Of a DNA stretch of 64,000 nucleotides, positions 23,905 to 35,671 are shown one piece after another. Origin of the DNA: Romanomermis culicivorax (lineage: Eukaryota > Nematoda > Enoplea > Mermithida > Mermithidae). The translations under genes and the position numbers were made by a program. The notes below the pieces were generated by a model. The model did no database searches and had not been told where the DNA came from. It saw only the letters and a program-made list of their open reading frames with translations. The stretch is taken from the NCBI GenBank assembly GCA_963922205.1, contig CAWUHX010000212.1, forward strand, positions 434,001 through 498,000. The letters run 5' to 3'. Positions within the stretch are counted from its first letter, which is position 1. Each line of letters begins with the position of its first letter.

Positions 23905-24722
23905 TTGCCTTGATGTCGCTCGCAATACTTTGCAAAATGTCCTGTGCAACCACAATCCTAACATTTGCTGTCCTTTGCTTTGCAATCGGGCGATAAATAT
24001 GTATGATGTGTCGAACCGCAGCATGGGCAATGCTTTGACCCCCTAGGTGATTGCAGGTGCTTTGATCGATTCGGCGATTGATCTCGACCACCATTGGGGT
24101 ATCTGTCACTGTCGCGATGACTATTATTATGGATGGCATGGACATCTTTCCAACCCCCAGGGATGGTGGTGGATGACCTTTCGGCACTTTCCGCAGCCTG
24201 TACCATGTTGACGTAAACATCCAGCGTGACAGCGTGCCACAAAAATAACCATTTTTGAGTGTACTGCAAATAGCAATTTTGGGCGAGCGTGTAGGCGAGG
24301 TCGGTGCCAGCATTGAAGTTTTCGTATTTAGAATCTGCTTGTAAAGTTCGTAGTCGACTGAGGAATTCCGATGTTGATTCATCCCTGCATTGCTTGCATG
24401 TTCCGAACTGGTAAAACGCGACGGGTTGCGGTGTGGGCTGCTCAAACATCATGACGATGGTGTTGTAAAACTCATTGTGCGGCATCTTCTGGATCTGACC
24501 CATGGCTGGTGAATGTTGGAACCATCAGATGGCCTCAGTTCCCAGATGGGCGTACATGATTAAGAACTTTTCTGCGTCCTTGAGTTTCTTGTGGACGGCA
24601 CATTGGGCATGGGTCAAGTCATGCATGACCTCGAGTTGCTGCTTCCACATCAATATGCCTCGAATTTTGGTGGACGGGTGCTCCCACAGTGGCGTAACTG
24701 GTGGGATCTGGATGGCCGCCAT
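23905..24722 (-). pseudogene. Gypsy gag with two zinc knuckles
   Basis: One frame from the ATG at 24722 runs to about 23905 with single stops. The first is a TGA after LGTEAI, where Arg would restore the frame; a TAG interrupts the second zinc knuckle. The N-terminal part is a capsid-like helical region (around FEQPTPQPVAFYQFGTCKQC, typical of gypsy gag). The C-terminal nucleocapsid has CPCCGSTHHTYLSPDC and a second CCHC with spacing C-x2-C-x4-H-x4-C. Gag forms the particle and binds RNA. The protease expected next is missing: the frame runs into a pol start within about 200 bp. Confidence 0.8.
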
Positions 24723-24987
24723 TTTTCTTCAAAATCGCCAAAAGTTCAAAATTTTCCCCAAAATTTCGAAAATTCTTAAATTGGGCCTGTTGCAGATGTC
24801 GGACGTCAAAATTGAGTCGAAATTCAGATTTGGATTCAAATTTTACCCCAGGAAAGTTGGCGTATCATAACATACCATTGCGGGTCAATTGTACCCTTTA
24901 AGGTATCTGTCGGCGTACTGTATTGTACCCTCAGAGGTATCGATCAGCGTACTGTAGCATTCTGTGGACAAACTTTCTGCACCAATT

Positions 24988-25308
24988 TGTTGTGTGGGTC
25001 AGTAGGTTTATCCTCTACTGGCGGCCCACACATACAATGATGTGGTTGTTGAGGTATCTGTTACAACGGCTGATTAACATAATTTATTTATATATACAAA
25101 GGATGGTAAATAAAGACGATACGAAGGTGATAAGGGATGAATGAATAGTTGGCCAAAGGCCCAACTCTTTATACATGAAAAAGACCCACACGTAAAATTT
25201 ACATAGCCCCCGGTGGGCAAAAAAATAACACAACAAAAACGTGGGCATAATTTGCATGCCCAAAAACTATATGCACATGCACCAGCATGGTGTGCACGTG
25301 AAAATGCA
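24988..25308 (-). repeat. 5' LTR of gypsy element 2
   Basis: On the minus strand it starts TGCATTTTCACGTGC and ends CACACAACA, followed after 3 nt by a TGG-starting primer-binding site. It holds a TATA-like TGTATAAAGAG and an AATAAA-like stretch in the expected middle region. Its first 45 bp match 21033-21075. Confidence 0.7.
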
Positions 25309-25311
25309 TCA

Positions 25312-25860
25312 AGTGGACTTTAGCATTTTGTCTGGCTTTTGGGGTAAAATCAAGTTGGTTGATGTGTAGGTATGATTTGGGTAAGGGGAGTGTGAATTTG
25401 GTAACAGTGTGTGGTGGTAATTCTAATTTCTCATCCAGATAAGTTCCGACACTGGCTGACAGGGGGCTGTATTCTAGGCCATCCCAAGGGAGTATGACAT
25501 CACCAAGGTTGTTGATAGTGTATTCAGAGAATTGGCTGAGGAAATTTTTCCCCAGGAGTACGTCTGCTGTGCAATCTTTTTGAACATGTACCATTATAGT
25601 TTCTTGAATAGTTTGGGTGGTTATTGTAACAAATTTTGTTCCTATGAAGTGGATGGGAAGACAGAACCAGTGTGAATCATGCCTTTGGTGAATAGCTTCC
25701 TATTGAGTGTAATTGGAATGTGAGGAGTATGTTTCTCAGGCATGGTTGGTGGAGGTTTATTGGAAACAAAATGTTGTATGTGATTGATAAGTTCGATTGC
25801 TGGGGTCCTAGGAGTATCGATGTCAACAAGGACCTATTTCTGTTGAGTTTGGGCCCCACA
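25312..25860 (-). pseudogene. Retroelement protease remnant
   Basis: The last part (25594-25312) contains DVLLGKNFLSQF followed by a glycine-aspartate rich strand and a proline-rich linker. This is the typical end of a gypsy-type aspartic protease domain and its junction to pol. The expected D-T/S-G active site lies upstream in another frame and appears as VDIDT, so it is altered. At least one frameshift near 25620 separates the halves. Downstream pol is absent, replaced by the LTR of gypsy element 2. Confidence 0.65.
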
Positions 25861-25869
25861 ACAATAGGC

Positions 25870-27761
25870 TAATTCTAAGAGGGAGTGACGGAATGAGGGG
25901 GGATGGTCTCGGGTAACTGCCTGTTATGTAAAAGCATTTCGTATGTATGTTCATTGGCAATGTGATGCTTAGGGAAGGGGAAATATTTATGTAAAATAAA
26001 GAAGGAATTAAAGATGCCTGCAATGACAACAATGATGACAGTCAGGTTGGTAAGGATTTGCAAGGGTCCCTCTAGTAAGTTATTCAACCCATCCATGGCT
26101 TTGGGTAGTACCTGTTATGACGTGTTCTATGCCTCGACCGGTGCCGGAGAGTGTGTTGTCGATTGCTTGACCACTACCTGAGATCATGGTGTATACTGTA
26201 TCCAAATTAAGAGACATTTGGGCGGTGTAATTAACGAGTTTGTTAACAATACTTTCGAGGGTGTGGGTTTTGTAGATATATTGTTTCAAAAAGAGTAGGT
26301 TTGTCGATATTGTTGCAAGTTGGTCATGGAAAATTGGTGGTGTATTGAAGTGGAAAAGGGAGAAGTTTTGATTCCATACTATTTCTAAGGGGAGGTCAGT
26401 TACATGTGGGGATCCTGTTTCGCTGATCCATGTATTATTTTGTTTGTACAGGGCAACATGCATGTGGTGGCAGTGGACAGTTTGGGAAAAAGGGGTCAAA
26501 TCATTTCCTCCTGGATTTGAGAACATAATGTGGGTCACAAGGATAGGTAAGAGTTTGTAGCAAGTCCTATTGATTTTGTGATTGTAAAAGACCTTTGATG
26601 CCTTTACCTGCTAACAGGGCCAGACTGTGAGGGCATCCCCTGCGAATTCTGCTATTATGTCCGTCCTTAGTAAGAATGCATGCGCGCAAAGTGTTGCATC
26701 AAGGCGCAAGATTTGCCACACTAAATCGAGATGATGTTGAACTTGTCTGCATAACTCGTTCCATACGTTTTTGAAATTTTGGATTTTGAATTCCTGAATT
26801 TTGTCTGCTAGGTAATTTAGTTTTGCATTGATGGGTTCAAAATCGTTTAGTGTAGTTGAGGTTTCATTAACTTATGGGGTTAAAAAGGCATGTGGGGTTC
26901 TTTTGTCTAACTGTACGACAATACCTTGTTCAGTTGGGACACTGTCTTGAGTTTCGGGGCAGTTTGGGTGGGAAAAGAGGGCATTTTTGATAGAGAAAGC
27001 ACCTTCTAGTTCCTCAATGATCATGTGAGTTTTTGTTAGTTTTATGGGGTAAGTATTTTTGTATTAGAAAGGGCATAAGTTTTCAAATGTGGTCTCATTC
27101 TAGATAATGGCCCCATCGGCTGTTACACAATGACCTGATGTTGGCTTGGATGACTCCAGGTCACCTAATGTACCCAACATTGATTTTCTGTTCCATGATG
27201 CTATTTGTCCAGTTTCTACGATGACATTAGTGACAGATGACAATGGTCTGTGCAAGACCATGTGTATTCTACGCTTAGCAATTTGTTTGTGGACCAAAAT
27301 CCTGGTTTTGTTTCATACAATTTTTGACTATTGTGCTCTTTGTCTATAATGATTGCCTTACAAATATGTGGGATTAGATTTTCCAATTCGGTTTGGTCGA
27401 AAACAATGCCTTTTGAGCCAAAAAATCCAGTATTGGTACAAATTTTCCTTTCGCGAATGCTACACTTGTATGCGTCTGTTATGTGAGGTTTGGTGGAGGG
27501 AATATAGATTTTTCCGAATGTCTGTACTGGTTTGTCTATTGTAGAAGGGGGCATGCATGATACAGTTTTTGGTATGCTGACCGAATGACCACTCAATGAA
27601 GTTCCACAGAGCTGAAATTGCACATGACATGATGATGGGATTATTATACAAAATATAAGACAACAAGGAGACCAATAATAATTTTTATTGGGGGCTGCAT
27701 GTTGTTGTCTTTTTATGGTCGGGGGGATTTGGTGGGCGCCGGGTCGGTATGGTATAGGCAT
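25870..27761 (-). pseudogene. Envelope-like glycoprotein frame, broken
   Basis: The frame opening at 27761 has a hydrophobic signal-like segment at about residues 30-47, then a cysteine-containing ectodomain. After frame changes near 27220 and 26600 it continues with several N-x-S/T sites and a glycine-rich region (26300-26100), and ends with a long hydrophobic membrane anchor (about 26050-25990) and a short tail. Signal peptide, glycosylation sites, conserved cysteines and a C-terminal anchor together fit a class of retroelement or captured viral envelope glycoprotein. I cannot assign the class by eye. Stops and frameshifts make it non-functional. Confidence 0.6.
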
Positions 27762-27827
27762 CAGTGGTGGGGTTGGTTGGTTTACAATCTGAACAGTTTG
27801 TAGGATTTGAGGAATTGGGTTGTATGA

Positions 27828-29570
27828 TCAGGTCTGAAAATTCTTACTTCTGGGGGTAGGGAGTAGGGATTTGCAAGGGTGGAATTTGTACAGTTTGGTG
27901 GTTAAGCTGTGGAGTAAAGAAAAAAGATTTCGGCCTTTCTTGGTTGGTGGTTCCAGGGTGTTAGATGAGGCACATGGGTGTTTTCTAGGGATTTTGTAGG
28001 CGGCGGGAATGGTAGGTAACGGCTTGGGGGTGGAGTCGGTCTTTGGTGTGGGGGGTGGTGACACGCTACACCAGAGGGGCAGGTCCAAGTCAAGGATGTA
28101 TTCTTCATCACTGCATTGGTGGCAGGCTGGCATTATAGTTCCTAAAGTATGCTGGGGGCGGCTATGTATGGTGGCCAGTGTGGAGTAAAGAGCGGGATCA
28201 TCGATGTTCATTAGGGGTTGGGGTTGTCTGTCTTTGATACAGTTTTGTACATTACGACTCTGTTGGTTGGGGCAATACCTGCTTGTGTAGCCTCTCTGTT
28301 TACACAGAAAACACTGAACATTAGAATAAGTTTTAGAGATGCAGTGGTTGGATCTGTGGCCTGTTTGGGAACAATTGATACATCCGCTCTTGCAGTCCTG
28401 GGTAACATGATTATTACGAAAACAGATTTCACATGATTTTCATGTTCCTAATGAATTACAATTTTGAGCTACATGACCAACTTGTCGACATTAAAAGCAT
28501 GTGGGCTGTCTGAAACTGCTGTTGTTTCTGTAACCGTTGTTGCTACTAAAACTGTTGTAGTTACTTTGTGGCGAGGGTTGTAAATTTAGTTTGATCTGCA
28601 ACTGTATGTCTTTCACTTTTTGTTCTAACTGATGCAAAAGGCCTTGTTGATCAGTGTTGTTTGTTAATGAAAAGATGGGTTCCGGTTTTGGAGGTATACA
28701 TGGTAGGTTGTTGGATTTTAATTCATTTCTAAGAATTTGCTGTTTGATGTAAGCTGCTTCATCAGACATTTCTTTCAGGGTTGTGAGCCTTCTATACTTA
28801 AGTGCTTCCCCGATTTCATTCTGCATGCCTTCAAAAAAAAGGGGTTTTATGACTATTTCTCACCGGTCTGGATTAAAATTGGGGTATGCGAGGGTTGCTA
28901 GATGTTCCAGATCAAATAAAAATTCAGTTACTGTTTCTGATCGTTTTTGTTTTCTTTCTCATAAAAATTGTTGATGCAACTCAGTGTCTCGATTATCTGG
29001 GAAGAAAGCCTGTAATGCGATTTTGTACTGCTCATATGCATGGGGCGGGTTTTTAGAATTCGCTAGACTTTTGAATTTGGCTAACGCTGCTCCTCCCAAA
29101 TAAATGTCTAAACTTGCTAACTTCAACTGTCTATTGGTTTCCTTCATGTCTTGAAGTACCATGAAATGTTCTAGACGTTTACTCCATTCACCAAAATGTT
29201 AGGTCACCCCAACCATGAATACTGTAGGTTTCATGTAAAAATTATTTTCCATGTTATTGCGGATGTTGGCTGTTCTTAAATCGTCAATTAGGGTAGGGTT
29301 TACTGTATTTTGGTTCAATTGTGTGTGAAGGGTTCGAAAATGCTCGGAAAATAATTCATTTATTTGTTCTGTAACGATTTCTCCTAAATGATCCTGAGTT
29401 TGATGGGTCATTCTCGGTTTAGGTAGTGATTTCTGCCTTGAGGTTTCAGTTTTAGCTTCACGCTCCATTCGTAAAAATGTATCACTTCATGTTTCATGAA
29501 AGGGACTTTCCAGTTTAATGTTTGCGAATAATTGTCCTACTGTAAGAGATAGTTCTTGTGTGTATGCCAT
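27828..29570 (-). pseudogene. Retroelement gag with four CCHC knuckles, interrupted by stops
   Basis: From the ATG at 29570 a single frame of 580 codons runs to the stop at 27828 with no frameshift, but with six internal stops. The first two thirds look like capsid (helical, with KYRRLTTLKEMSDEAAYIKQ near 28800-28740). The nucleocapsid (28500-28250) has four knuckles: CF*CRQVGHVAQNC, CEICFRNNHVTQDC, CINCSQTGHRSNHC and CFLCKQRGYTSRYC (His replaced by Tyr). A proline-rich C-terminus follows. Four stops are TGA and two TAA, all at positions where one C-to-T change from CGA or CAA explains them. Confidence 0.8.
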
Positions 29571-29656
29571 TACTGCTTAGGGTTGCCCAGAAAAAGGATG
29601 CGCCTTAATGGGGCAGGGATTTCCAATGGTTACAGTAGGGTACAGTCACCAAAATA

Positions 29657-30311
29657 TGTATTTATCTATACTTTTACTTGATCCCAAAAACAATTACGCT
29701 TGCTTACAGTCCACAGGAGGCAGAGATAATGAATGATAATGATAATGATAAATGACAATTATGAACGAATGAGTTGCTGACGATTGTTTTTACATTCATG
29801 CACAAATACAATAAAAATGCTTCTTACTTCAAAACTAATCTCACATAAAACAACACGATTTCAAAATCTGACGAATTCAGGCTTCTCTCTACTTTATATA
29901 CCACTTCAGCTTTGGCCACTCCCTTGATTCCTGGAGCGTCTGCTTCCAAATTTGTTTTGCACTAATCATCACTTCTTGCTTCTTTCGCTTCTGTATACTG
30001 TATGCTTACTTAACCATACCTCCAATGCTTTTCTCATATCGTATGCTTTCCACACTTCTATTACACTTGCTTCCTTGCTCACGATGGACTTAACCATGCC
30101 TATGTGCTTCCGTATTTATTACTCGTGTGTATACATGCTTCTGTATGAACCGCGGCTACTGTTCCACTTGAGACTGGTGTCTGGGTTGGGGCTTCTACTT
30201 TCTATTACAGGCAGGTGTATTTACGGTTTTTGGGGAGAGTTAATATAGCTTTTTAATGTGTATTTTCATGTGGATTCTGGGGGCCAGGTGCTGATGTGCA
30301 AATTAATTAGA
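29657..30311 (-). repeat. 5' LTR of the envelope-bearing element
   Basis: It matches the solo LTR at 19964-20638 in reverse orientation over its whole length. On the minus strand it ends TAAATACA, followed by a leader and a primer-binding site starting TGGTGACTGTACCC. The gag ATG lies about 85 bp beyond the LTR. The outer limit near 30311 is set by loss of similarity. Confidence 0.75.
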
Positions 30312-31740
30312 GCGTCTTCAATTGAGTCAATAATGGCTACTGGGGTGTGGGACGATCAAAGCAGAACACTTCACATAAATTTATAGGAATGTCAACATGT
30401 GAAATCCAGACATCCTTGAGATGATGAATTAAAACATAAATTTATATGTAATAATAAATAACACATAGTGTACATTATGTATTTACAATGATGCGCTAGC
30501 ATCTACATTACACAGTAACCACTTGAGTCGTTTTTTTCTCACTTTTCTCTGTTTACCAAAAAAGTAGGTTAAGTAACCTATGTTTGTTGTTCTCACTAAT
30601 TGCATCGTCATTATGTAAGTACATTGCATTTCGTATGTTTAATTATGGTCTTCTGTATAGTAATTTCTAGGCAGGTTCAGTAGGCAAATAAGGACCCAAA
30701 ACTAAACCACTAATCCCCATTAATTGTTTCTACCATTTCCAACTCTCGATGTGGCCACTTCAAGGAATCTGCCATAAGCAAGTCCAACCAATCAGTTACC
30801 CAATCAAACTGTCTTTCCAAAATCCACACCTTTTTCGAAACCCTCACGAAAGAGGAAATAGAAAGAAGGATGACAATTAAGTTTTGCCAGAATTTCCTCC
30901 AATCGTTTTATACTTGTTCCCTTTTGCTCACTTTCTGGCAAGAAAGTTATAGTGAAGTCCTCAGTGTTCTTTCCCCTCTACACAATTGTTCTATCGTGGA
31001 CGACGTCCTTCCGTCCATAGCACTTTCAGCTTTGTGGACGAAGCCTTCCGTCCAAAGCAGCATTGTGGACGACGTCTTCCGTCGAAGTGTACGTTTTTGT
31101 TAGGCGACGTTTATCCGCCTGTGTTTGGCATTTTTCCCGGACGACGTTTACCGGTCCATAGTGTCGCTTCCCCGCCTGTTACCCGTCCGTATCCACCCGT
31201 GGTACCTGCCCATCCAGAATACATTTTTTGTATATTTTATTGTTACGTTTCAGATTTATTCCAAAATAATAAATTCAAATTTGATGTATTCTTTGCGAGA
31301 AACGGAATTCGTAACACTATGGAGCAATCTGTGATATATTATCCTCCTCTTTCTTTCCAAATAAGCATTTCCTATAGGCCATAGTCCTCTCTTCAGACAA
31401 TCAAGAAAGACCGGAGAAAATGTTTTTTGGATTCTTTAGGTTTCGAGCAGGGCTGCGTCTCAGATTAAGACTGAAAGTGCAATACGAATACCGCCACTAA
31501 TGATCTTCATAAAAATTATGTTCAACCTTTTCCAACAAAGATGAAAAATAGCTGTCTCACAAATAAGCCCCCCAGAAGAACAAAAATTTTCACTTTCCCC
31601 GCAGTTTTCTCGAAAAATCCAACAAAACGACATAGAATATGGACGCGGCCTTCTTTCACGGACAGTTGTTCTTTTCGTCGATAACAATTCTGGTTTATTT
31701 CTGAGTTGATCGATCATAAAACGTACAAAAGATGAGAAGA
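30312..31740. other. Spacer with CpG-rich short tandem repeat
   Basis: No gene is supported. Positions 30980-31100 contain three diverged tandem units of about 35-40 bp around TTGTGGACGACGTCTTCCGT, and related CCGGACGACGTTTACC DNA follows to about 31200. Open frames across it are repetitive. The stretch lies downstream of the LIPT1 stop codon and may include its 3' UTR. Confidence 0.5.
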
Positions 31741-31751
31741 GAAATTAAAAA

Positions 31752-34700
31752 TTAACTTGCGAAGCGACTAATTGGCTCACTATTATCCAATCGATCGAAC
31801 ATTTTCATAAAAGAAACATCGAAAGGCTTGCCCATAATTTCACCGTAGGAGTGTTCCAAGGAATTATTATCTTGATCGTTAATACTATTCACTAGGCCTC
31901 TATTAACGTTAATTTTGACGAGTTTATTCGTTTTCCGATCCAATGCGCTCAACGTGAAAGCCGGATTCCTGCCAAAAATCCAATCCCAACTCCGTAATTC
32001 GTCTTCAACTTGTGAAATTCCATCATAACTCGAGTCGTTTAAATTACTTTCAGTAATTGTTTCCGTAGAGGTCATCTGAAAGGCATATAATTTGAATTTG
32101 AACTTTCCAATGAGGTTTTTGATTTTTAATGATACGGATTTTCTTTGTGACTTGCACGAAAGAAAAACTATGCGAAAATAGCGAAGCCAGAAGAGGCACA
32201 GGAACACATATCGTCCGAAATGAAAATAAATTTTTCACAGATTTCTATGCTGCTAAATGCAATTTTATACCATCAAACATAAAGAAATATGGAAATTTTT
32301 CGGCGTTTCGCATCTGTGCCATGTGAGTTTGGTTGACGGCATAGGCTGACCAAACCATAGGGTGGCGATCATTATAGAAAAAGTCTGCACTTTTCGCCTC
32401 AAAAATCGGAAACATAGATCAAAAGTTCTTGTGGTCTGAAAATTCATGAAATTCGCGTCTATGACGCGATAATTTTTTTCGAAAATGAAGATTTTCTAAC
32501 CGAACATGAACGTTTTTTCATCAAAAAAAGATATCCAGAACTATAATAGCCACGTGATTGACGAATTTAGGGAGGGAGTCGGCCATTTGGTCGGCAATTT
32601 TAGAGGATGGGGCTTCCTGCGGCATTTCCACCATTTACATGTACGATTTTGAGTGCAGAATTAATTAGTAACGGAACTGCTTTTTGCTCAGTAACTCTAA
32701 AATTTACTTTCATTTTGTGCGTTTTTACTTGATTTCAAACTGGAACGAAGAAAATTCCGGTGTACAAATTTTTGCGGTTATTTCAACACGGTGAAGGCTG
32801 ACCTCTGACAATGTCAGAAAAATGTCCGCTCATAACTGTTGAGAATTCTTTCTGAAGAAATCCTCTTGTTGAATGAAGTTTAGCGCATTTTTGTAAATGA
32901 CGTTTAAGGATGATCAAATTTAACATGCTTCACGATATATACGTTCTACAGACAGATTATATATTCTAAACATGAATTTCCACAAACAACTTCGTTCAAG
33001 AAACCCGTTATTCTCTTTGACATTTAAAAATTCTTTTATTTCCGTTTATAAGATAAGTCGAAAATTCAGTTTACACGTATTGCCGACATAAAATACGAAC
33101 ATTATTCACGGATCAACAATTGGTATACCTATGAGTTTCTTTTGCTCAGTCAACATTATGGAGTTTTATTGTTCTCAACTTGAAACACAATCGACATACA
33201 GTAAAAATGCTGCAGTCTGCCACTCATCAGACATGATGCTTCCAACTTATAGATGGCCTCCTTTTTACGCAGAAGTTTGAAGATACTTCAGTTCGGAACA
33301 GTATTTTTTAGCGACATACCGATTAGCGCTACCATTAATACTAATTGTTCTAGGCGTGAGTAAAATTTTCATTAGCACAGGCACCGCGCTAAAAAGACAT
33401 CGGTTCGGAAGCAGACTGTCCCATATTAGAGGTATGAGGGAGTATTAACCCCTACCTAAAATCCTAAAAATTGATCACTGGGTGCCTAATTTTGAAACAA
33501 AATGACCCGTTTAGAGGAAATTTAGCTACACTACTATCAAAAATGTTCAACTTTACCCCTACCTAAAAAATTTGACCTTGGCGACCTCCGTTCGGAAGTT
33601 TCTGTAATCAATGTGGTTATTTCATTCAAACGTGCAAATCTTTTGAAAATTTTATGACAATGAATTCAGGCAGGAATGGATAAATAATTATGTTGCCCCC
33701 ACAAGTAAGTTTGCAATTTTCTGGAGAACGCAGATGAAAAAATGGTATGGAAAAAGAAAAATACGAAATCAGCTCACTTCAGAGGAATAATTAGACAAAA
33801 AAGCTTCCGCGATCGCATTGATCAATTGTCGTCCATTAAAGTGCAATGTAATCTGCTGAAGCCAACCGACATTTGACTTGATGCTTTTTGTAGCATTACT
33901 TTGGTACGAAAATCCCTCAGTTCTCTCAAATGGCTGAAAACATAAATTCATTCAAAAACAGTAACTTATTCAATGTAAACCAAAATGCTTGCTCTAAAAG
34001 ACGATTGTAAGGCTCGATGCATCATTGTAGGATCAACAGTGACCAGGAGAGTAAAATGATGATATGCTGATTTCGAGGACAATTTGGCCGCAGTTCCAGA
34101 AACCTAAAATACTAAGAACCATATTCACCATCGTGTTTTAGGGTTAACTACTGTTCGAAACCATCACTAAATATGTATAATTTTCCAAAACGGTATTCAC
34201 CATCGCGTTTTGATACTAATCATGTTTAAGAACGATAACTAAACATGCAATGCAGAACGGTATTTACCATCGCGTTTTAGTCTATAGTAATGTTTAAAAT
34301 TTTTTTCTTTTAATCAGCGACGTTAAAACAAATGGGAGCTGACTTTACTGACGTCCACGCTACTTTTTTGACATTTTTATGTCATTCGAATATAAGTTCG
34401 TGAATGAAAATAAATATACCCAGAATATACCGAAACACTTTCTACAGAAATCGAATACGGTACACGTATAAGGTTGTCGTAGTCAAAAAGGAATAGTCGT
34501 TTTAAGAGATGTATGTATCGGGGACGCAGACCCGAAATTACTCGACCATTTTGTTGGATCCGAACCCGATATTCTTAAAATTTTGGACCCCATAAATATA
34601 GAGGTTTCAAAAAGTATAACTAGCCAAAGAAGTTACACATAGTTTGAGGAATTCCATTGTGAATTTTCAATCAAAAAAGGATAATCATATGAACGAATCA

Positions 34701-35506
34701 ATCTTTTCCGCCTCTCACTTGTATGCCCGATTGTGCGCAAGTCTGTAATGATGGCAGTCTAACCCAGAATGTGTCGCCTACCAAATAGCATGTCCTATTT
34801 TTAATCCTGCGGCATCTACCAACTGTTGTGAAGAGAATTCTTCTGAGAAACTGAACGCTTCAGATGAAGATTATTGTAGGCGTGAGACTACAATTTTCAA
34901 ACGATGGTGAATACGACCCAAATTGTGTCAATACTAGCAAAATAAATCGCAAAATTTACTGTGGCCCACAAATGGATCTTCATACAATTTTCACCTAACC
35001 GGAATAGAAACCAACCTTTTTATTGTTTAACAAAAGATCGTGTCTGGCCGATATTTTCAAATCGATATTCCATTTATCTTTCAAAGTTTGGCAAACCAAT
35101 TCTAAATTCCGCAATCGATTGTGTCGTTGATTCGACGTAAAAAAGCTAAAATTGAAATTTCCATTCGAATGTAAAACTGTCCCACCGCCACTTTGCCGCC
35201 TAACCAAGTCAATATTCCTCTTGGACAAATAGTCTACATTACATTCCGCGAAAACATTCTGGTGGCGGCCGATAACGACGGCCGGTGTGTTGCGCCATAC
35301 CAGTAAACCATCGCAGTCAGTGAAATCGTAGCACCTGTGGTGAGGTTTACACGGAAATTATGAAACTGATTTTCGCCGTTCAAAATCAGTTTTGCTTTTA
35401 GAAAGCAGTCTTACCGAAATAACCAATCCTCGAATGCTAAATTTCGGAATATCGAGGTCGATTGAGACAGCCAAACTAATGATCGTTTAGCCCTGGGGAT
35501 AACCAT
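31752..35506 (-). CDS. LIPT1: Lipoyltransferase 1, mitochondrial (five exons)
   Basis: Predicted exons, minus strand: 35506-35415, 35334-35016, 34103-33981, 33933-33778, 32075-31752. All introns are GT-AG and phases close to 337 residues; human LIPT1 has 373. LIPT1 is the mitochondrial enzyme that transfers lipoyl groups to the E2 subunits of 2-ketoacid dehydrogenases. The start MVIPRAKRSLVWLSQSTS is basic with hydroxylated residues, like a targeting peptide. Family landmarks are NLAFEDWLF, VVIGRHQNVFAECN, RRQSGGGTVLH (lipoate-binding loop), VSGTAAKLSSKSAYHH, the QSNATKSIKS segment and the C-terminal LRSWDWIFGRNPAFTL. Intron lengths are 80, 912, 47 and 1702 bp. The donor after exon 3 (TTG|GTTTAC) is non-consensus and the least certain junction. 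Intron 4 carries a hAT MITE. The gene starts 165 bp after SNRNP40. Confidence 0.93.
33412..33590. mobile_element. hAT-type MITE, CAGAC family, copy 1
   Basis: It starts CAGACTGTCCCATATTAG and ends CTTGGCGACCTCCG. The duplication TTCGGAAG is perfect (33404-33411 and 33591-33598). The interior has ACCCCTACCTAAA at both ends and ATTGATCACTGGGTGCCTAA. Same family as 40751-41772, 41970-42151 and 56758-56946. It lies in LIPT1 intron 4. Confidence 0.9.
34110..34300. repeat. Tandem repeat in LIPT1 intron 2
   Basis: Three imperfect units of about 70-80 bp, each containing CGGTATTCACCATCGCGTTT followed by a TACTA...GTTTAA stretch, lie just upstream of the exon 3 acceptor in gene sense. No coding role. 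Confidence 0.65.
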
Positions 35507-35671
35507 TGCGATCGCAGTCTAAATCGAAGCTTTTTATAAAGATTTAGTCGATGATCATTTCAGTTGATATCGATAAAAAATGTGCTAACTCATGTAGATA
35601 AGTACAAAAGAGGAAAAACAAAAAAACTTTACTATATATATATAAAACAATGATGAAAAAGTTAGTCCATT
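35507..35671 (-). promoter_or_regulatory. 165-bp SNRNP40-LIPT1 intergenic segment
   Basis: On the minus strand this runs from the SNRNP40 stop to the LIPT1 ATG. It holds a TATATATATAG stretch, a pyrimidine-rich tract, and TTTATAAAAAG about 25-35 nt before the ATG, which could be a TATA box. CGATTTAG about 10 nt before the ATG could instead be a splice acceptor. No AATAAA is seen, so the polyadenylation signal of SNRNP40 is unclear. Either a compact promoter or a trans-spliced operon junction would fit. Confidence 0.4.

Larger units (their letters stand above)
21033..25308 (-). mobile_element. Ty3/gypsy element 2
   Basis: The minus-strand order is 5' LTR (25308-24988), a primer-binding site beginning TGGTGCAGAAAGTTTGTCC (24984-24966), gag (24722-23905), reverse transcriptase, RNase H and integrase (about 23800-21331), a polypurine tract (AAGAAGGGGA, about 21090) and a 3' LTR start TGTGTTTGCATG at 21075. 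Only about 45 bp of 3' LTR match the 5' LTR. The 5' LTR abuts the protease region of the third element, so this copy may have inserted into that element. Coding frames are almost colinear but carry stops, and no protease domain is visible. Confidence 0.85.
25309..30311 (-). mobile_element. LTR retroelement with gag, envelope-like frame and protease
   Basis: The minus-strand order is 5' LTR (30311-29657), a TGG-starting primer-binding site (about 29651-29634), gag (29570-27828), an envelope-like frame (27761-about 25870) and a gypsy-type protease C-terminus (about 25860-25312). Reverse transcriptase, integrase and the 3' LTR are missing; the left end is cut at the 5' LTR of gypsy element 2. 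An envelope-like gene between gag and protease is not the usual order (gag-pro-pol-env), so either this family is unusual or the segment is a composite. Confidence 0.75.

Noticed and set aside
24502..24870. Plus-strand frame of 122 codons
   Set aside because: It is antisense to the gag start and leader of gypsy element 2.
31752..32207. A separate small gene starting at 32207
   Set aside because: Residues before the acceptor at 32076 have no similarity to LIPT1, while those after it match the LIPT1 C-terminus; this is the last exon read into its intron.
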